Both the position numbers and the translations under genes were made by a program. A stretch of 64,000 bases of DNA from contig NZ_CP060632.1 in NCBI RefSeq assembly GCF_014337155.1, forward strand, positions 1,371,001-1,435,000, given 5' to 3'. The notes beneath the pieces are model-generated. The model saw only the letters and a list, made by a program, of their open reading frames with translations, did not search any database and had not been told where the DNA came from. Positions 9,305 through 18,302 of the stretch are shown here, piece after piece. The DNA comes from Wujia chipingensis. Lineage in GTDB: Bacteria > Bacillota > Clostridia > Lachnospirales > Lachnospiraceae. Every line of letters starts with the position of its first letter. Within the stretch, counting starts at the first letter, position 1.

Positions 9305-10327
9305 ATGGAAAAGATTGTAATAGCAATTGATACAATGGGTACGGATAATGGAAGTGCATATTTTGTACAGGGCATTGCGGAGGCGATGGATCTGTATGAC
9401 GACCTTTCCTTTATCGTAACCGGTAAAGAAGAGGAATTAAAAACGTATATTGACCAGTACGGATGTGATAAGACGCGGATTGAGGTAGTCGATGCAACCG
9501 AGGAGATTACCTGTCATGATGCGCCGGTGGATGCTATCCGTAGAAAGAAGAATTCATCTATGGTATTGGCGTTAAATGCTGTCAAGGAAGGAAGAGCGGC
9601 GGCTTGTATTTCTGGCGGTAATTCTGGTGCGCTGCTGGCTGGCGGACAGTTTCTGGTTGGACGTGCAAAGGGGGTTAAGCGAACCCCGCTGGCTCCACTC
9701 ATTCCACATCGGTACGGCTCGTCGTTACTGATCGACTGTGGCGCAAATGTGGATGCAAAGCCAGAGAATCTGGTACAGTTTGCAAAGATGGGTTCTATCT
9801 ATATGAAGAATATCGAGGGTATCGAGAACCCTCGTGTTGGTATCATCAATATCGGTGCGGAGGATGAAAAGGGAAACGAACTTGTGAAATCCACGATTCC
9901 GCTGCTGCGTGAGTGTAAGGACATCAACTTTATCGGTAGTGTAGAATCCCGTGATATCCCAAACGGTCCGGCAGATGTATTAGTCTGTGAGGCGTTTGTT
10001 GGAAATGTTCTGCTCAAATTCTTTGAGGGACTTGGTAAAATGTTTATGGCAGAGATCAAAGATACGTTAAAGAGCAGTGTCAAGACGAAGATCGGTGGTG
10101 CATTGATCTACAAACCGATTAAGAAAACCTTTAAGCGGTATATGGCGGATGATAAGGGTGGAGCACCATTGCTTGGCTTAAAAGGTCTGGTAGTAAAGAT
10201 TCATGGCAACAGCAAGGATACAGAGGTACGCTCTGCCATCGAACAGTGCCGTAACTTTGTGAAAAAAGATGTTACAAATCAGATTATTCGTACATTTGTA
10301 GAGGAAGAAAACAAAGGGGAGAACTAA
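9305..10327 (+). CDS. plsX: Phosphate acyltransferase PlsX
   Basis: Makes acyl-phosphate from acyl-ACP, the acyl donor for glycerol-3-phosphate acyltransferase PlsY in phospholipid synthesis; a peripheral membrane protein. The 340 residues are typical. Signatures: IAIDTMGTDNG at the N-terminus (D-x-M-G core), CISGGNSGALLAGG (about 98-111), LLIDCGANVDAKP (about 140) and VCEAFVGNVLLKFFEG (about 224). ATG 9305 follows AAGGAAGGG. rnc starts 1 bp after its stop; the acpP gene often found between plsX and rnc is absent. Confidence 0.96.
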   Translation: MEKIVIAIDTMGTDNGSAYFVQGIAEAMDLYDDLSFIVTGKEEELKTYIDQYGCDKTRIEVVDATEEITCHDAPVDAIRRKKNSSMVLALNAVKEGRAAACISGGNSGALLAGGQFLVGRAKGVKRTPLAPLIPHRYGSSLLIDCGANVDAKPENLVQFAKMGSIYMKNIEGIENPRVGIINIGAEDEKGNELVKSTIPLLRECKDINFIGSVESRDIPNGPADVLVCEAFVGNVLLKFFEGLGKMFMAEIKDTLKSSVKTKIGGALIYKPIKKTFKRYMADDKGGAPLLGLKGLVVKIHGNSKDTEVRSAIEQCRNFVKKDVTNQIIRTFVEEENKGEN

Positions 10328-10328
10328 C

Positions 10329-11030
10329 ATGGAACATGAAGGATCACTCAGTGAGCTGGAAGCACTGATTGGATATACCTTTCAGGATATCAAACATTTG
10401 GAGACAGCAATCACGCACAAGTCCTTCGTCAATGAAAAGATGGTCGGACGCTATATGTCGTATGAGCGATATGAGTTTTTAGGTGATGCGATTCTGGAAT
10501 TTATCGTGAGTAAGTATCTGTTTGAAAATTATCAGACGATGCCAGAGGGCGATTTGTCGAAGCTTCGTTCAAGTCTTGTCTGTGAGTTCACGTTGTCCAA
10601 GATTTCGCGGGATTTGCGGTTTGGTGAGTTTGCCCGGTTCAGTAAGGGAGAGAGACAGACGGGCGGAGCTAACCGGGATTCGATTTTGTGTGATATGTTT
10701 GAGTCTGTGCTTGGCGCAATCTATCTGGATGGTGGTATGGAATGTGCAACCGCATATGTGGAGCGGTTTCTACTGCAGGATATCGAACATAAACAGCGCT
10801 TCCATGATGCAAAGTCCAAGTTGCAGGAATATGTGCAGAAGCATAAGATCAACCTGCAATATGAATTGTTGGCGGAGGAAGGTCCTGACCACAACAAGCA
10901 GTTTACCGTGCGCGTCGTGTTAGACGGCAAGGAGATGGCGCGGAAGGTGGCGCATTCAAAGAAAACAGCAGAGCAGTATGCAGCGTTTGAGACATTGGAG
11001 CTGCTACATCAGCCAACTGGAAAAAGGTAA
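10329..11030 (+). CDS. rnc: Ribonuclease III
   Basis: Cleaves double-stranded RNA, including 16S/23S precursors. The 233 residues contain an N-terminal endonuclease domain with the signature YERYEFLGDAILEFIVS (about 39-55), including the metal-binding Glu and Asp, a second acidic patch D-x-F-E-S-V-L-G-A (about 124), and a C-terminal double-stranded RNA-binding domain (about 158-228: DAKSKLQEYVQK through KKTAEQYAAFETLELL). It is tightly packed between plsX (1 bp) and smc (8 bp), so translational coupling is likely. Confidence 0.97.
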   Translation: MEHEGSLSELEALIGYTFQDIKHLETAITHKSFVNEKMVGRYMSYERYEFLGDAILEFIVSKYLFENYQTMPEGDLSKLRSSLVCEFTLSKISRDLRFGEFARFSKGERQTGGANRDSILCDMFESVLGAIYLDGGMECATAYVERFLLQDIEHKQRFHDAKSKLQEYVQKHKINLQYELLAEEGPDHNKQFTVRVVLDGKEMARKVAHSKKTAEQYAAFETLELLHQPTGKR

Positions 11031-11038
11031 GGTAACGT

Positions 11039-14000
11039 ATGTATTTAAAAAGCATAGAAATATATGGATTTAAGTCCTTTGCAAATAAAATAATTTTCAA
11101 ATTCAACAATGGTATTACAGGTATCGTTGGACCGAACGGTTCTGGTAAGAGTAATGTCGGCGATGCCGTGCGCTGGGTACTTGGTGAGCAGAGTGCGAAG
11201 CAGTTACGTGGTTCCAAGATGGAGGATGTTATTTTCTCTGGTACAGAGCTTCGAAAACCGCAGGGCTCGGCATATGTGGCAATCACACTTGATAACAGCG
11301 ATCACAGCCTGCCGATTGATTATAATGAGGTAACGGTTGCCAGACGTGTGTATCGTTCTGGTGAGAGTGAGTATCTGATCAATGGTGTTGTCAGCCGTTT
11401 GAAGGATGTCAATTCCCTATTCTTCGATACTGGTATCGGTAAAGAGGGATATTCGATTATCGGACAGGGACAGATCGAGCGGATTCTGTCAGGAAAGCCG
11501 GAGGAACGCCGGGAGCTGTTCGATGAGGCGGCAGGAATTGTTAAATATAAGAAGAATAAGGCAGCAACAGAAAAGTCACTGGAGAACGAGCGGGCAAATC
11601 TTTCCCGTGTGAAGGATATTCTCGGGGAACTGGAAAAACAGGTTGGTCCTTTGAAGGAACAGTCGGAGACGGCACGGAAGTATCTGATCTTCAAGGACGA
11701 GTTGAAGAAGCTGGATATCAATGCATTTCTCTTAGATGTCAATGATACACAGGTAAAGCTGGAATCCTACGAGGAGAAGCTATCCATTGTGGAGACAGAT
11801 GCGTCACGTCTGAAGGATGAATTCGAGGCAGCGAAGGATGAATATGAACGCATTGAGCAGCAATTGGAATCCTATAACGAGAAGATTGATACATCGAAAA
11901 ATGAGATTCATGAGAAGAAGCTCAGCAATCAGCGGTTAGAAGGCGAGATGAACGTTATCAACCAGCAGATTCTCTCATATCAGCAAAGTGATGCGGGGCT
12001 GCTCGAACAGATTGAGAAAGAGACGAAGAATCTGGAAAAGCACAAAGCGGATCTTACCGGATTGTATGAGGAGAAATCCCAGTTGGATGAGAAGCTGGAT
12101 CAGGCAGATGATGTGCTTGATGAGGCAAAAAAACAGTATCAGGATCTGGAACAGGATATTACCGCGAAGGAACAGGCAATTGAGGATGCCAAAGCAGATA
12201 TTATCGAGTATTTGAATGAAGGCGGTACGTTAAAGGCAAAGGTCGGCAGATACGATACGATGCTGGAAAACATCAACCTTCGTAAGACAGAGCTTAAGAA
12301 ACGGCTGCTGGAATATACGAGCGAGGAAGAAAAAGCAAAGACGGAGGAAGTACAGCTTACCTCTGGAATCAAAGAGTTAGAAAGTGAATTGCAGGAAAAA
12401 AATGGACAGTTTACGGCTGTTCAGAACCTGATCACGGATCACAGCCAGAAGCTTGAAGAAAACCGGCGTGGCGTCACGGAGACGAGTAACCAGATCGTCA
12501 GCCTGAAATCCAAGAAGGAAGCGTTGCGCAATCTGACGGAACGTTACGAGGGATACGGAAACAGTATTCGCCGTGTCATGGAGCAGAAGACGAAGAATCC
12601 GAAGATCGTCGGCGTTGTGGCAGATATCATACAGGTAGATAAGCGGTATGAGACAGCTATTGAGACGGCACTTGGCGGAAGTATCCAGAACATTGTCACA
12701 GAGGATGATGCAACAGCCAAGAGTATGATCGCGTATTTGAAGCAGAACCGGTTTGGACGTGCAACATTCCTGCCGATTCAGTCAATCGTCGATCGCTCCG
12801 GGGTGAGTAACGATGTAAAGCGGGAACCGGGCGTTGTTGGTACCGCATCCGAATTGGTTGGATATGATAAGAAATTCCAGTCGATTATCGGACATCTGCT
12901 TGGACGAATCGTAGTTGTCGATCACATCAACCATGCGATGGCGCTTGCAAAGAAGTATAAACAGAGTCTGCGTATCGTGACGCTCGAGGGAGAACTGATC
13001 AATCCGGGCGGTGCGCTGACCGGTGGTGCATTTAAGAATACATCAAATCTGCTTGGACGAAAGCGAGAGCTTGAGGAAATTGATGAACAGATCGAGAAGC
13101 TTTCCGTGAAGCTGGAAGAACATAAGAAGCAGATTACATTCCTGACGGAAGACCGTGAGAAACAAAAAGGTATCCGTGACGAATTAAATACGGAGATCCA
13201 GAATATGAACATCCGTATGAATACATATACCCTGAACCTTGAACAGGTACAGGCAAAGCTGGCTGAGGTAGAACGCGGATTTGCAAGCATCAATCGCGAG
13301 AATGGTGAGCTTGCAGCGCAGATCGACGAGATCAATGCAAACAAGCAGGAATTAAAGGATAACAACCAGAAGCAGGAGGAAGCCATTCACGAGCTGGAAG
13401 CGGAGATTGCGAAGCTTGAACAGGCAGTGACTGAGGAAAAAGGTAGGCTGCAGGGTGCTTCAGATTCAATTAACAAGCTGAATCTGGAGTTCAATACCGT
13501 ACAGCAGCAATATGAGTTCCTGATGCAGAATATCCATCGTATCAAGACGGAGGAACAGGTAGCAAAGGAGAACCTGCAGACGCTGAATCTAAAGCGGAAC
13601 AATGGAAACGAAGAGGTTACGACGCTCACAAAGCGGACAGACAGCTTAAAACAGCAGTTCGATGAGAATATCCGTATGATCGCGATTAAGGAGAAGAAAC
13701 TGGAAGAACTCATTTCAGGTAAAGATGCTTTGAATGAGAGTCACAAAGAATTTTTCCATAAACGTGAGGAATTGTCGGAGCAGATCAATGGACTGGACAA
13801 ATCGGCATTCAAGATCAATGCATCGATTGAGAAGTTGTCCGAACAGGCGGAAAGTCTGAATAATTATATGTGGGAAGAATACGAGCTGACTTATAATCTG
13901 GCACTTGACTATAAGGATGCCGGATTCGATGATATCTCATCACTCAAGCGCGAGATTTCTGCAGTGAAAAATAAGATCAAACAGCTCGGCGATGTCAATG

Positions 14001-14596
14001 TCAATGCCATCGAGGATTACAAGCAGGTATCCGAGCGATACGAGTTCTTAAAGGGACAGCATGATGATATCTGCAAGGCAGAGGCAAATCTTGTAAATAT
14101 TATTGCAGAGCTTGACCGGGCAATGCGGGAACAGTTTGCGGAGAAATTCAAGGAGATCCGTGTGATGTTCTCGAAAGTATTTAAGGAGCTGTTCGGTGGT
14201 GGTAAGGCTGACCTTGAGCTTGTTGATGAGGAAGATCTGCTCGAAACAGGAATCAAGATCATCGCACAGCCGCCAGGAAAGAAATTGCAGAATATGATGC
14301 AGCTTTCCGGTGGAGAGAAGAGTTTGACGGCGATTTCTTTGCTTTTTGCAATCCAGAGTTTAAAACCGTCACCATTCTGTCTGCTGGATGAGATTGAGGC
14401 GGCACTCGATGATTCGAATGTCAAGCGATTTGCCAAATATCTGTCCAAGCTGACAAAGGACACACAGTTTATCGTCATTACACACCGTAAAGGTACGATG
14501 GAAGCCGCAGATATCCTGTATGGTATCACAATGCAGGAAAAGGGCGTTTCGACACTTGTATCGGTGAATATGATAGAGAATGAATTGGATGATTAA
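11039..14596 (+). CDS. smc: Chromosome segregation protein SMC
   Basis: ATP-driven loop extruder that compacts the nucleoid with ScpA/ScpB. The 1185-residue layout is canonical: Walker A GPNGSGKS at 31-38, coiled coil about 165-510, hinge about 515-670 with GGxxxN-type glycines (LGGSIQNIV), second coiled coil to about 1010, ABC signature LSGGEKSLTA near 1090, and Walker B CLLDEIEAALDD near 1112-1123. scpA and scpB are not in the window. The ribosome binding site is weak (AAAGGTAAGG), consistent with coupling to rnc. ftsY follows after 13 bp. Confidence 0.98.
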   Translation: MYLKSIEIYGFKSFANKIIFKFNNGITGIVGPNGSGKSNVGDAVRWVLGEQSAKQLRGSKMEDVIFSGTELRKPQGSAYVAITLDNSDHSLPIDYNEVTVARRVYRSGESEYLINGVVSRLKDVNSLFFDTGIGKEGYSIIGQGQIERILSGKPEERRELFDEAAGIVKYKKNKAATEKSLENERANLSRVKDILGELEKQVGPLKEQSETARKYLIFKDELKKLDINAFLLDVNDTQVKLESYEEKLSIVETDASRLKDEFEAAKDEYERIEQQLESYNEKIDTSKNEIHEKKLSNQRLEGEMNVINQQILSYQQSDAGLLEQIEKETKNLEKHKADLTGLYEEKSQLDEKLDQADDVLDEAKKQYQDLEQDITAKEQAIEDAKADIIEYLNEGGTLKAKVGRYDTMLENINLRKTELKKRLLEYTSEEEKAKTEEVQLTSGIKELESELQEKNGQFTAVQNLITDHSQKLEENRRGVTETSNQIVSLKSKKEALRNLTERYEGYGNSIRRVMEQKTKNPKIVGVVADIIQVDKRYETAIETALGGSIQNIVTEDDATAKSMIAYLKQNRFGRATFLPIQSIVDRSGVSNDVKREPGVVGTASELVGYDKKFQSIIGHLLGRIVVVDHINHAMALAKKYKQSLRIVTLEGELINPGGALTGGAFKNTSNLLGRKRELEEIDEQIEKLSVKLEEHKKQITFLTEDREKQKGIRDELNTEIQNMNIRMNTYTLNLEQVQAKLAEVERGFASINRENGELAAQIDEINANKQELKDNNQKQEEAIHELEAEIAKLEQAVTEEKGRLQGASDSINKLNLEFNTVQQQYEFLMQNIHRIKTEEQVAKENLQTLNLKRNNGNEEVTTLTKRTDSLKQQFDENIRMIAIKEKKLEELISGKDALNESHKEFFHKREELSEQINGLDKSAFKINASIEKLSEQAESLNNYMWEEYELTYNLALDYKDAGFDDISSLKREISAVKNKIKQLGDVNVNAIEDYKQVSERYEFLKGQHDDICKAEANLVNIIAELDRAMREQFAEKFKEIRVMFSKVFKELFGGGKADLELVDEEDLLETGIKIIAQPPGKKLQNMMQLSGGEKSLTAISLLFAIQSLKPSPFCLLDEIEAALDDSNVKRFAKYLSKLTKDTQFIVITHRKGTMEAADILYGITMQEKGVSTLVSVNMIENELDD

Positions 14597-14609
14597 GGAG
14601 GTGTAAGAT

Positions 14610-15803
14610 ATGGGTTGGTTTACCAAGAAGAAAAAAGGGGAAACTACAGAAGAGGAACTGCAGGAAGTGCAGACACAGGAAACTGTTGCAGAAGCAGAAG
14701 AAGTGGAGACAGAGAAAGAGATATCTGAGGTTCCTTCGGAGACAGTTGATACAGAGATTCCGGCTGAGATACCAGCGGATGAGCCAGGAGAAGCTCCAGC
14801 TCCACAGAAAAAGGGCTTCTTTGCAAGATTAAAGGAAGGGCTTACAAAGACACGTAACAGCATTTCAGATAGCTTCAACAACTTGTTCAAGGCAAGCGAG
14901 TTAGATGATGATTTTTACGATGAGCTGGAAGAGACACTCGTTATGTCCGATATGGGTTATGAGACGACGGAACGGATCGTAGAAGATCTGAAAGCACGTG
15001 TCAAGGAAGAACATATCAAGGAAGCACAGGCATGCCGGGATCTGGTAATCAATATTATACGGGATCAGATGCAGGTGGATGAGACAGCCTACGATTTTGA
15101 GAATAAGAAAACAGTTGTGCTGGTAATCGGTGTCAACGGTGTTGGAAAGACAACTTCGATCGGAAAGCTGGCAGCACAGTACAAGGCACGAGGCAAGAAG
15201 GTGCTGATGGCGGCGGCAGATACATTCCGTGCAGCGGCAATTGACCAGTTAAAGACATGGGCGAACCGTGCCGGTGTAGATATTATCGCACAGAATGAGG
15301 GCGCAGATCCGTCGGCGGTTGTCTACGATGCAGTTGCGGCAGCAAAAAGCCGGAATACAGATATCCTGCTGATCGATACAGCTGGACGTCTGCACAACAA
15401 GAAGAACTTGATGGATGAGCTTGCGAAGATGCGTCGCATTATTACAAGAGAGTATCCGGAAGCAAATGTGGAGTCACTGATCGTGTTAGATGGCACGACG
15501 GGACAGAATGCATTAGAGCAGGCAAGACAGTTCAGCTCCGTGACCGAGATCAATGGTATTATCATTACGAAGCTGGACGGAACAGCGAAGGGCGGTATTG
15601 CGATTGCAATCCAGTCAGAACTCAATGTTCCGGTCAAATACATTGGTATCGGCGAGCAGATTGACGATCTGCAGAAGTTTGATCCGAACAGCTATGTGAA
15701 TGCATTGTTCGCAGATTTTGATATGCGTTCGGATGTGGAGATTCTCGTCGATGAGAATATCGAGAATATTCCGAAAGATGATGACCTGTTTGATATGAAT
15801 TAA
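14610..15803 (+). CDS. ftsY: Signal recognition particle receptor FtsY
   Basis: Membrane-associated GTPase that receives ribosome-SRP complexes for co-translational membrane insertion. The 397 residues include an acidic Glu/Thr-rich A region (about 10-70), the N domain (about 75-165) and the G domain: G1 GVNGVGKTT (about 174), DTFRAAA, G3 DTAGRL (about 256), TKLDG (about 320) and the closing [22 protein letters not shown] precedes ATG 14610. smc-ftsY linkage is widespread in Firmicutes. The SRP partner ffh is not in the window. Confidence 0.97.
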   Translation: MGWFTKKKKGETTEEELQEVQTQETVAEAEEVETEKEISEVPSETVDTEIPAEIPADEPGEAPAPQKKGFFARLKEGLTKTRNSISDSFNNLFKASELDDDFYDELEETLVMSDMGYETTERIVEDLKARVKEEHIKEAQACRDLVINIIRDQMQVDETAYDFENKKTVVLVIGVNGVGKTTSIGKLAAQYKARGKKVLMAAADTFRAAAIDQLKTWANRAGVDIIAQNEGADPSAVVYDAVAAAKSRNTDILLIDTAGRLHNKKNLMDELAKMRRIITREYPEANVESLIVLDGTTGQNALEQARQFSSVTEINGIIITKLDGTAKGGIAIAIQSELNVPVKYIGIGEQIDDLQKFDPNSYVNALFADFDMRSDVEILVDENIENIPKDDDLFDMN

Positions 15804-15849
15804 ACAGGGTTTTGCATAAAAGAAACTTACAGGAAAGAAGGATAAAAAT

Positions 15850-17094
15850 ATGGCAGAAAAAGCGCAGACAGAACAGAAGCTGACACTCGAGAAATTCGAG
15901 CAGGCATATGAGATCGTGAAGAAAGTGACAAAGCCAACCGGACTGATCGAGAGTGAGTTTTTCTCACAGTCCTGTGGTAATAAAGTATATTTGAAACCGG
16001 AGAACATGCAGGTAACAGGCGCCTACAAGATTCGTGGTGCTTATTACAAGATCAGCACGTTGTCCGATGCAGACCGCAAGAAGGGACTTATCACAGCGTC
16101 TGCTGGAAACCATGCACAGGGTGTTGCGTATGCAGCAAAGGCATATGGTGTGAAGGCAACGATCGTTATGCCAACATCCACACCACTCATCAAGGTAAAT
16201 CGTACGAAGTCGTATGGTGCTGAGGTTGTACTGTATGGCGATGTCTATGATGATGCCTGCCAGTATGCATTGAAGCTTGCGGAGGAAAAGGGATATACCT
16301 TTATCCATCCATTTGATGATTTGGATGTCGCAACCGGACAGAGTACCGTTGCGATGGAGATCTTAAAGGATCTTCCGTTTGTAGATATTATCTTAGTGCC
16401 AGTCGGTGGTGGCGGACTTGCCACAGGTGTATCGACGCTTGCCAAGATGCTCAATCCAAACATCAAGGTAATCGGTGTAGAGCCAGCAGGAGCAGCCTGC
16501 TTAAAGGCATCCCTTGCCAATGACAAGGTAACGACACTGCCAAAGGTAGATACGATCGCAGATGGTACTGCCGTTAAGACACCGGGAACAAAGATCTTCC
16601 CATATCTGAAGGAAAATCTGGATGATATTATTACGGTTGAGGATAGCGAACTGATCGTAGCATTTCTTGATATGTTAGAGAATCATAAAATGCTTGTAGA
16701 AAACAGTGGGCTGCTTACCGTTGCAGCGCTGAAGCATCTCGAGCCAAAGGGACAGAAGGTTGTCAGTATCTTGAGTGGTGGTAATATGGATGTGATCACA
16801 TTCTCATCAGTTGTACAGCACGGTTTAATTGCAAGAAGCCGTATCTTCACGGTATCTGTATTGCTTCCAGATAAGCCGGGCGAGCTGCAGCGTGTGGCAG
16901 GTGTGATTGCCGGAGAAAACGGAAATATCATCAAGCTTGAGCATAACCAGTTCGTAACAATCAACCGTAATTCTGCTGTGGAACTTGTGATTACGATTGA
17001 AGCATTTGGACCGGAGCACAAGGAGCAGATCCTGCGCGTACTTTCCGAGCAGGGATATCGCCCAATCGAGAAGAAACCGAAGGCGATCTTCTAA
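15850..17094 (+). CDS. ilvA: Threonine ammonia-lyase (threonine dehydratase)
   Basis: PLP enzyme that deaminates threonine to 2-oxobutanoate and ammonia, feeding isoleucine synthesis or catabolism. The 414 residues include the PLP lysine in GAYKIRGA (K60), the phosphate-binding glycine loop GGGGLATG (about 183) and a single C-terminal ACT-type domain (about 330-400). The single regulatory domain resembles the shorter Clostridial/catabolic form rather than E. coli IlvA with two. Start ATG 15850 follows AAGGATAAAA. The next gene begins 1 bp after the stop. Confidence 0.93.
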   Translation: MAEKAQTEQKLTLEKFEQAYEIVKKVTKPTGLIESEFFSQSCGNKVYLKPENMQVTGAYKIRGAYYKISTLSDADRKKGLITASAGNHAQGVAYAAKAYGVKATIVMPTSTPLIKVNRTKSYGAEVVLYGDVYDDACQYALKLAEEKGYTFIHPFDDLDVATGQSTVAMEILKDLPFVDIILVPVGGGGLATGVSTLAKMLNPNIKVIGVEPAGAACLKASLANDKVTTLPKVDTIADGTAVKTPGTKIFPYLKENLDDIITVEDSELIVAFLDMLENHKMLVENSGLLTVAALKHLEPKGQKVVSILSGGNMDVITFSSVVQHGLIARSRIFTVSVLLPDKPGELQRVAGVIAGENGNIIKLEHNQFVTINRNSAVELVITIEAFGPEHKEQILRVLSEQGYRPIEKKPKAIF

Positions 17095-17095
17095 T

Positions 17096-18283
17096 ATGCG
17101 ACACATATATATGGCGGTAGACCTTGGTTCTACCATGATTGATAGCTGTCTGATCGATGCGGAGGACAAAGACGTACTTGCACAGCGGAGTACGAAGAAT
17201 CCCCAGCGTCTGTATGGCAGCGACGTGATAAATCGAATCTTAACTGTGAAACGGGATATAAGCTTTCTTGTGAAAATGCGCGATCAGACGGTCGCTGCGA
17301 TCGTGGAACTGCTGCAGGAAATGCTTGAAGATACTAAAAAACAGGTGGAACATACCGAGCGGGAGCATGAGCTTGTGAAGCTGGATGCTGTTGCAATCAC
17401 AGGAAATACAACGATGATTTCCATCCTGCTTGGGTACGATATTTCAGATATGGGAGAAGCTCCATTTCCAACGACGCTACATGGCAGTGTAATCGTGCCA
17501 GGACAGGAATTATTTACGAAAGAACAGATGGCGGTTGTCGAAGAAGAATATCCTGAGATTATAGAAGAAGACTGTAATGTGTTCTTATCTGGATGTAGCA
17601 GTGCGTTTCTTGGCGGAGATGTCATCGCGGGTGTGATGCATATCGAGAAAAGTCGGAATACAGAAGTGCCAGAACGTTACATGTTCTTAGATCTTGGTAC
17701 AAACGGTGAGATGGTTCTAAAAGATGGAGAGCGGTATTTGGCGACGAGTACTGCCTGTGGACCAGCATTTGAGGGATGTGCGAGAAAACAGCATGCGTAT
17801 GGCAACAGTCTGCTTGAAGCAATCGCGCTTGGCAGAAGACTGGAGAAGATTCACGCAAACGGAACGCTGGCGGAGGAATTCTTAGACAGTGGAATCGTGA
17901 TTCACGGAATCCATATCAACTCGGAGATATTACAGTCTATCATGCTTGCAAAGGCGGCGGTGTATGCCGGAATCAAATGTCTGCTTAAAACAGCAGGTCT
18001 GCATGCAAGAGATATTGACAAGGTATATATTGCCGGTGGTTTTGGCTTTTATTTGAATGCGCGGGATGCTATTGATCTTGGTATGCTGCCACAGGATTTC
18101 ATGGATAAGCTGGAAGTGGTTGGAAATGCATCGCTTGCCGGTGCTACAGATCTTCTGATCCACGGACCATTGAGTCGTGATTTTGAAGTATATCGGGAGA
18201 AGCTTCAGGTGATTGATCTGACACAGACAGAGGGCTTTCAGGATAGTCTGATTGATGCCTGCAGCTTTGTAAGACTTACATAA
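17096..18283 (+). CDS. RACo-like ASKHA ATPase (DUF4445), no ferredoxin domain
   Basis: The 395 residues match the C-terminal ATPase part of RACo/RamA, which use ATP to reactivate Co(II) corrinoid proteins. Matching motifs: VDLGSTMIDS (7-16) with the following NPQRLYGSDVINRI, ITGNTTMISILLG with APFPTT, FLDLGTNGEMVL, TACGPAFEG and IAGGFGFYLNARDAIDLGMLP. The N-terminal 2Fe-2S ferredoxin domain of RACo is absent and no Fe-S cysteine cluster is seen, so an electron-donating partner would be needed. ATG 17096 lies 1 bp after the ilvA stop, with only a weak AAGGCG upstream. No methyltransferase or corrinoid protein gene is nearby, so the target is unknown. Confidence 0.8.
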   Translation: MRHIYMAVDLGSTMIDSCLIDAEDKDVLAQRSTKNPQRLYGSDVINRILTVKRDISFLVKMRDQTVAAIVELLQEMLEDTKKQVEHTEREHELVKLDAVAITGNTTMISILLGYDISDMGEAPFPTTLHGSVIVPGQELFTKEQMAVVEEEYPEIIEEDCNVFLSGCSSAFLGGDVIAGVMHIEKSRNTEVPERYMFLDLGTNGEMVLKDGERYLATSTACGPAFEGCARKQHAYGNSLLEAIALGRRLEKIHANGTLAEEFLDSGIVIHGIHINSEILQSIMLAKAAVYAGIKCLLKTAGLHARDIDKVYIAGGFGFYLNARDAIDLGMLPQDFMDKLEVVGNASLAGATDLLIHGPLSRDFEVYREKLQVIDLTQTEGFQDSLIDACSFVRLT

Positions 18284-18302
18284 ATAAAATGGGGGATTGC
18301 CG

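Noticed and set aside
14369..14890. Minus-strand frame across the end of smc and start of ftsY
   Set aside because: Ser/Val-rich antisense of two confidently identified genes; no start signal.
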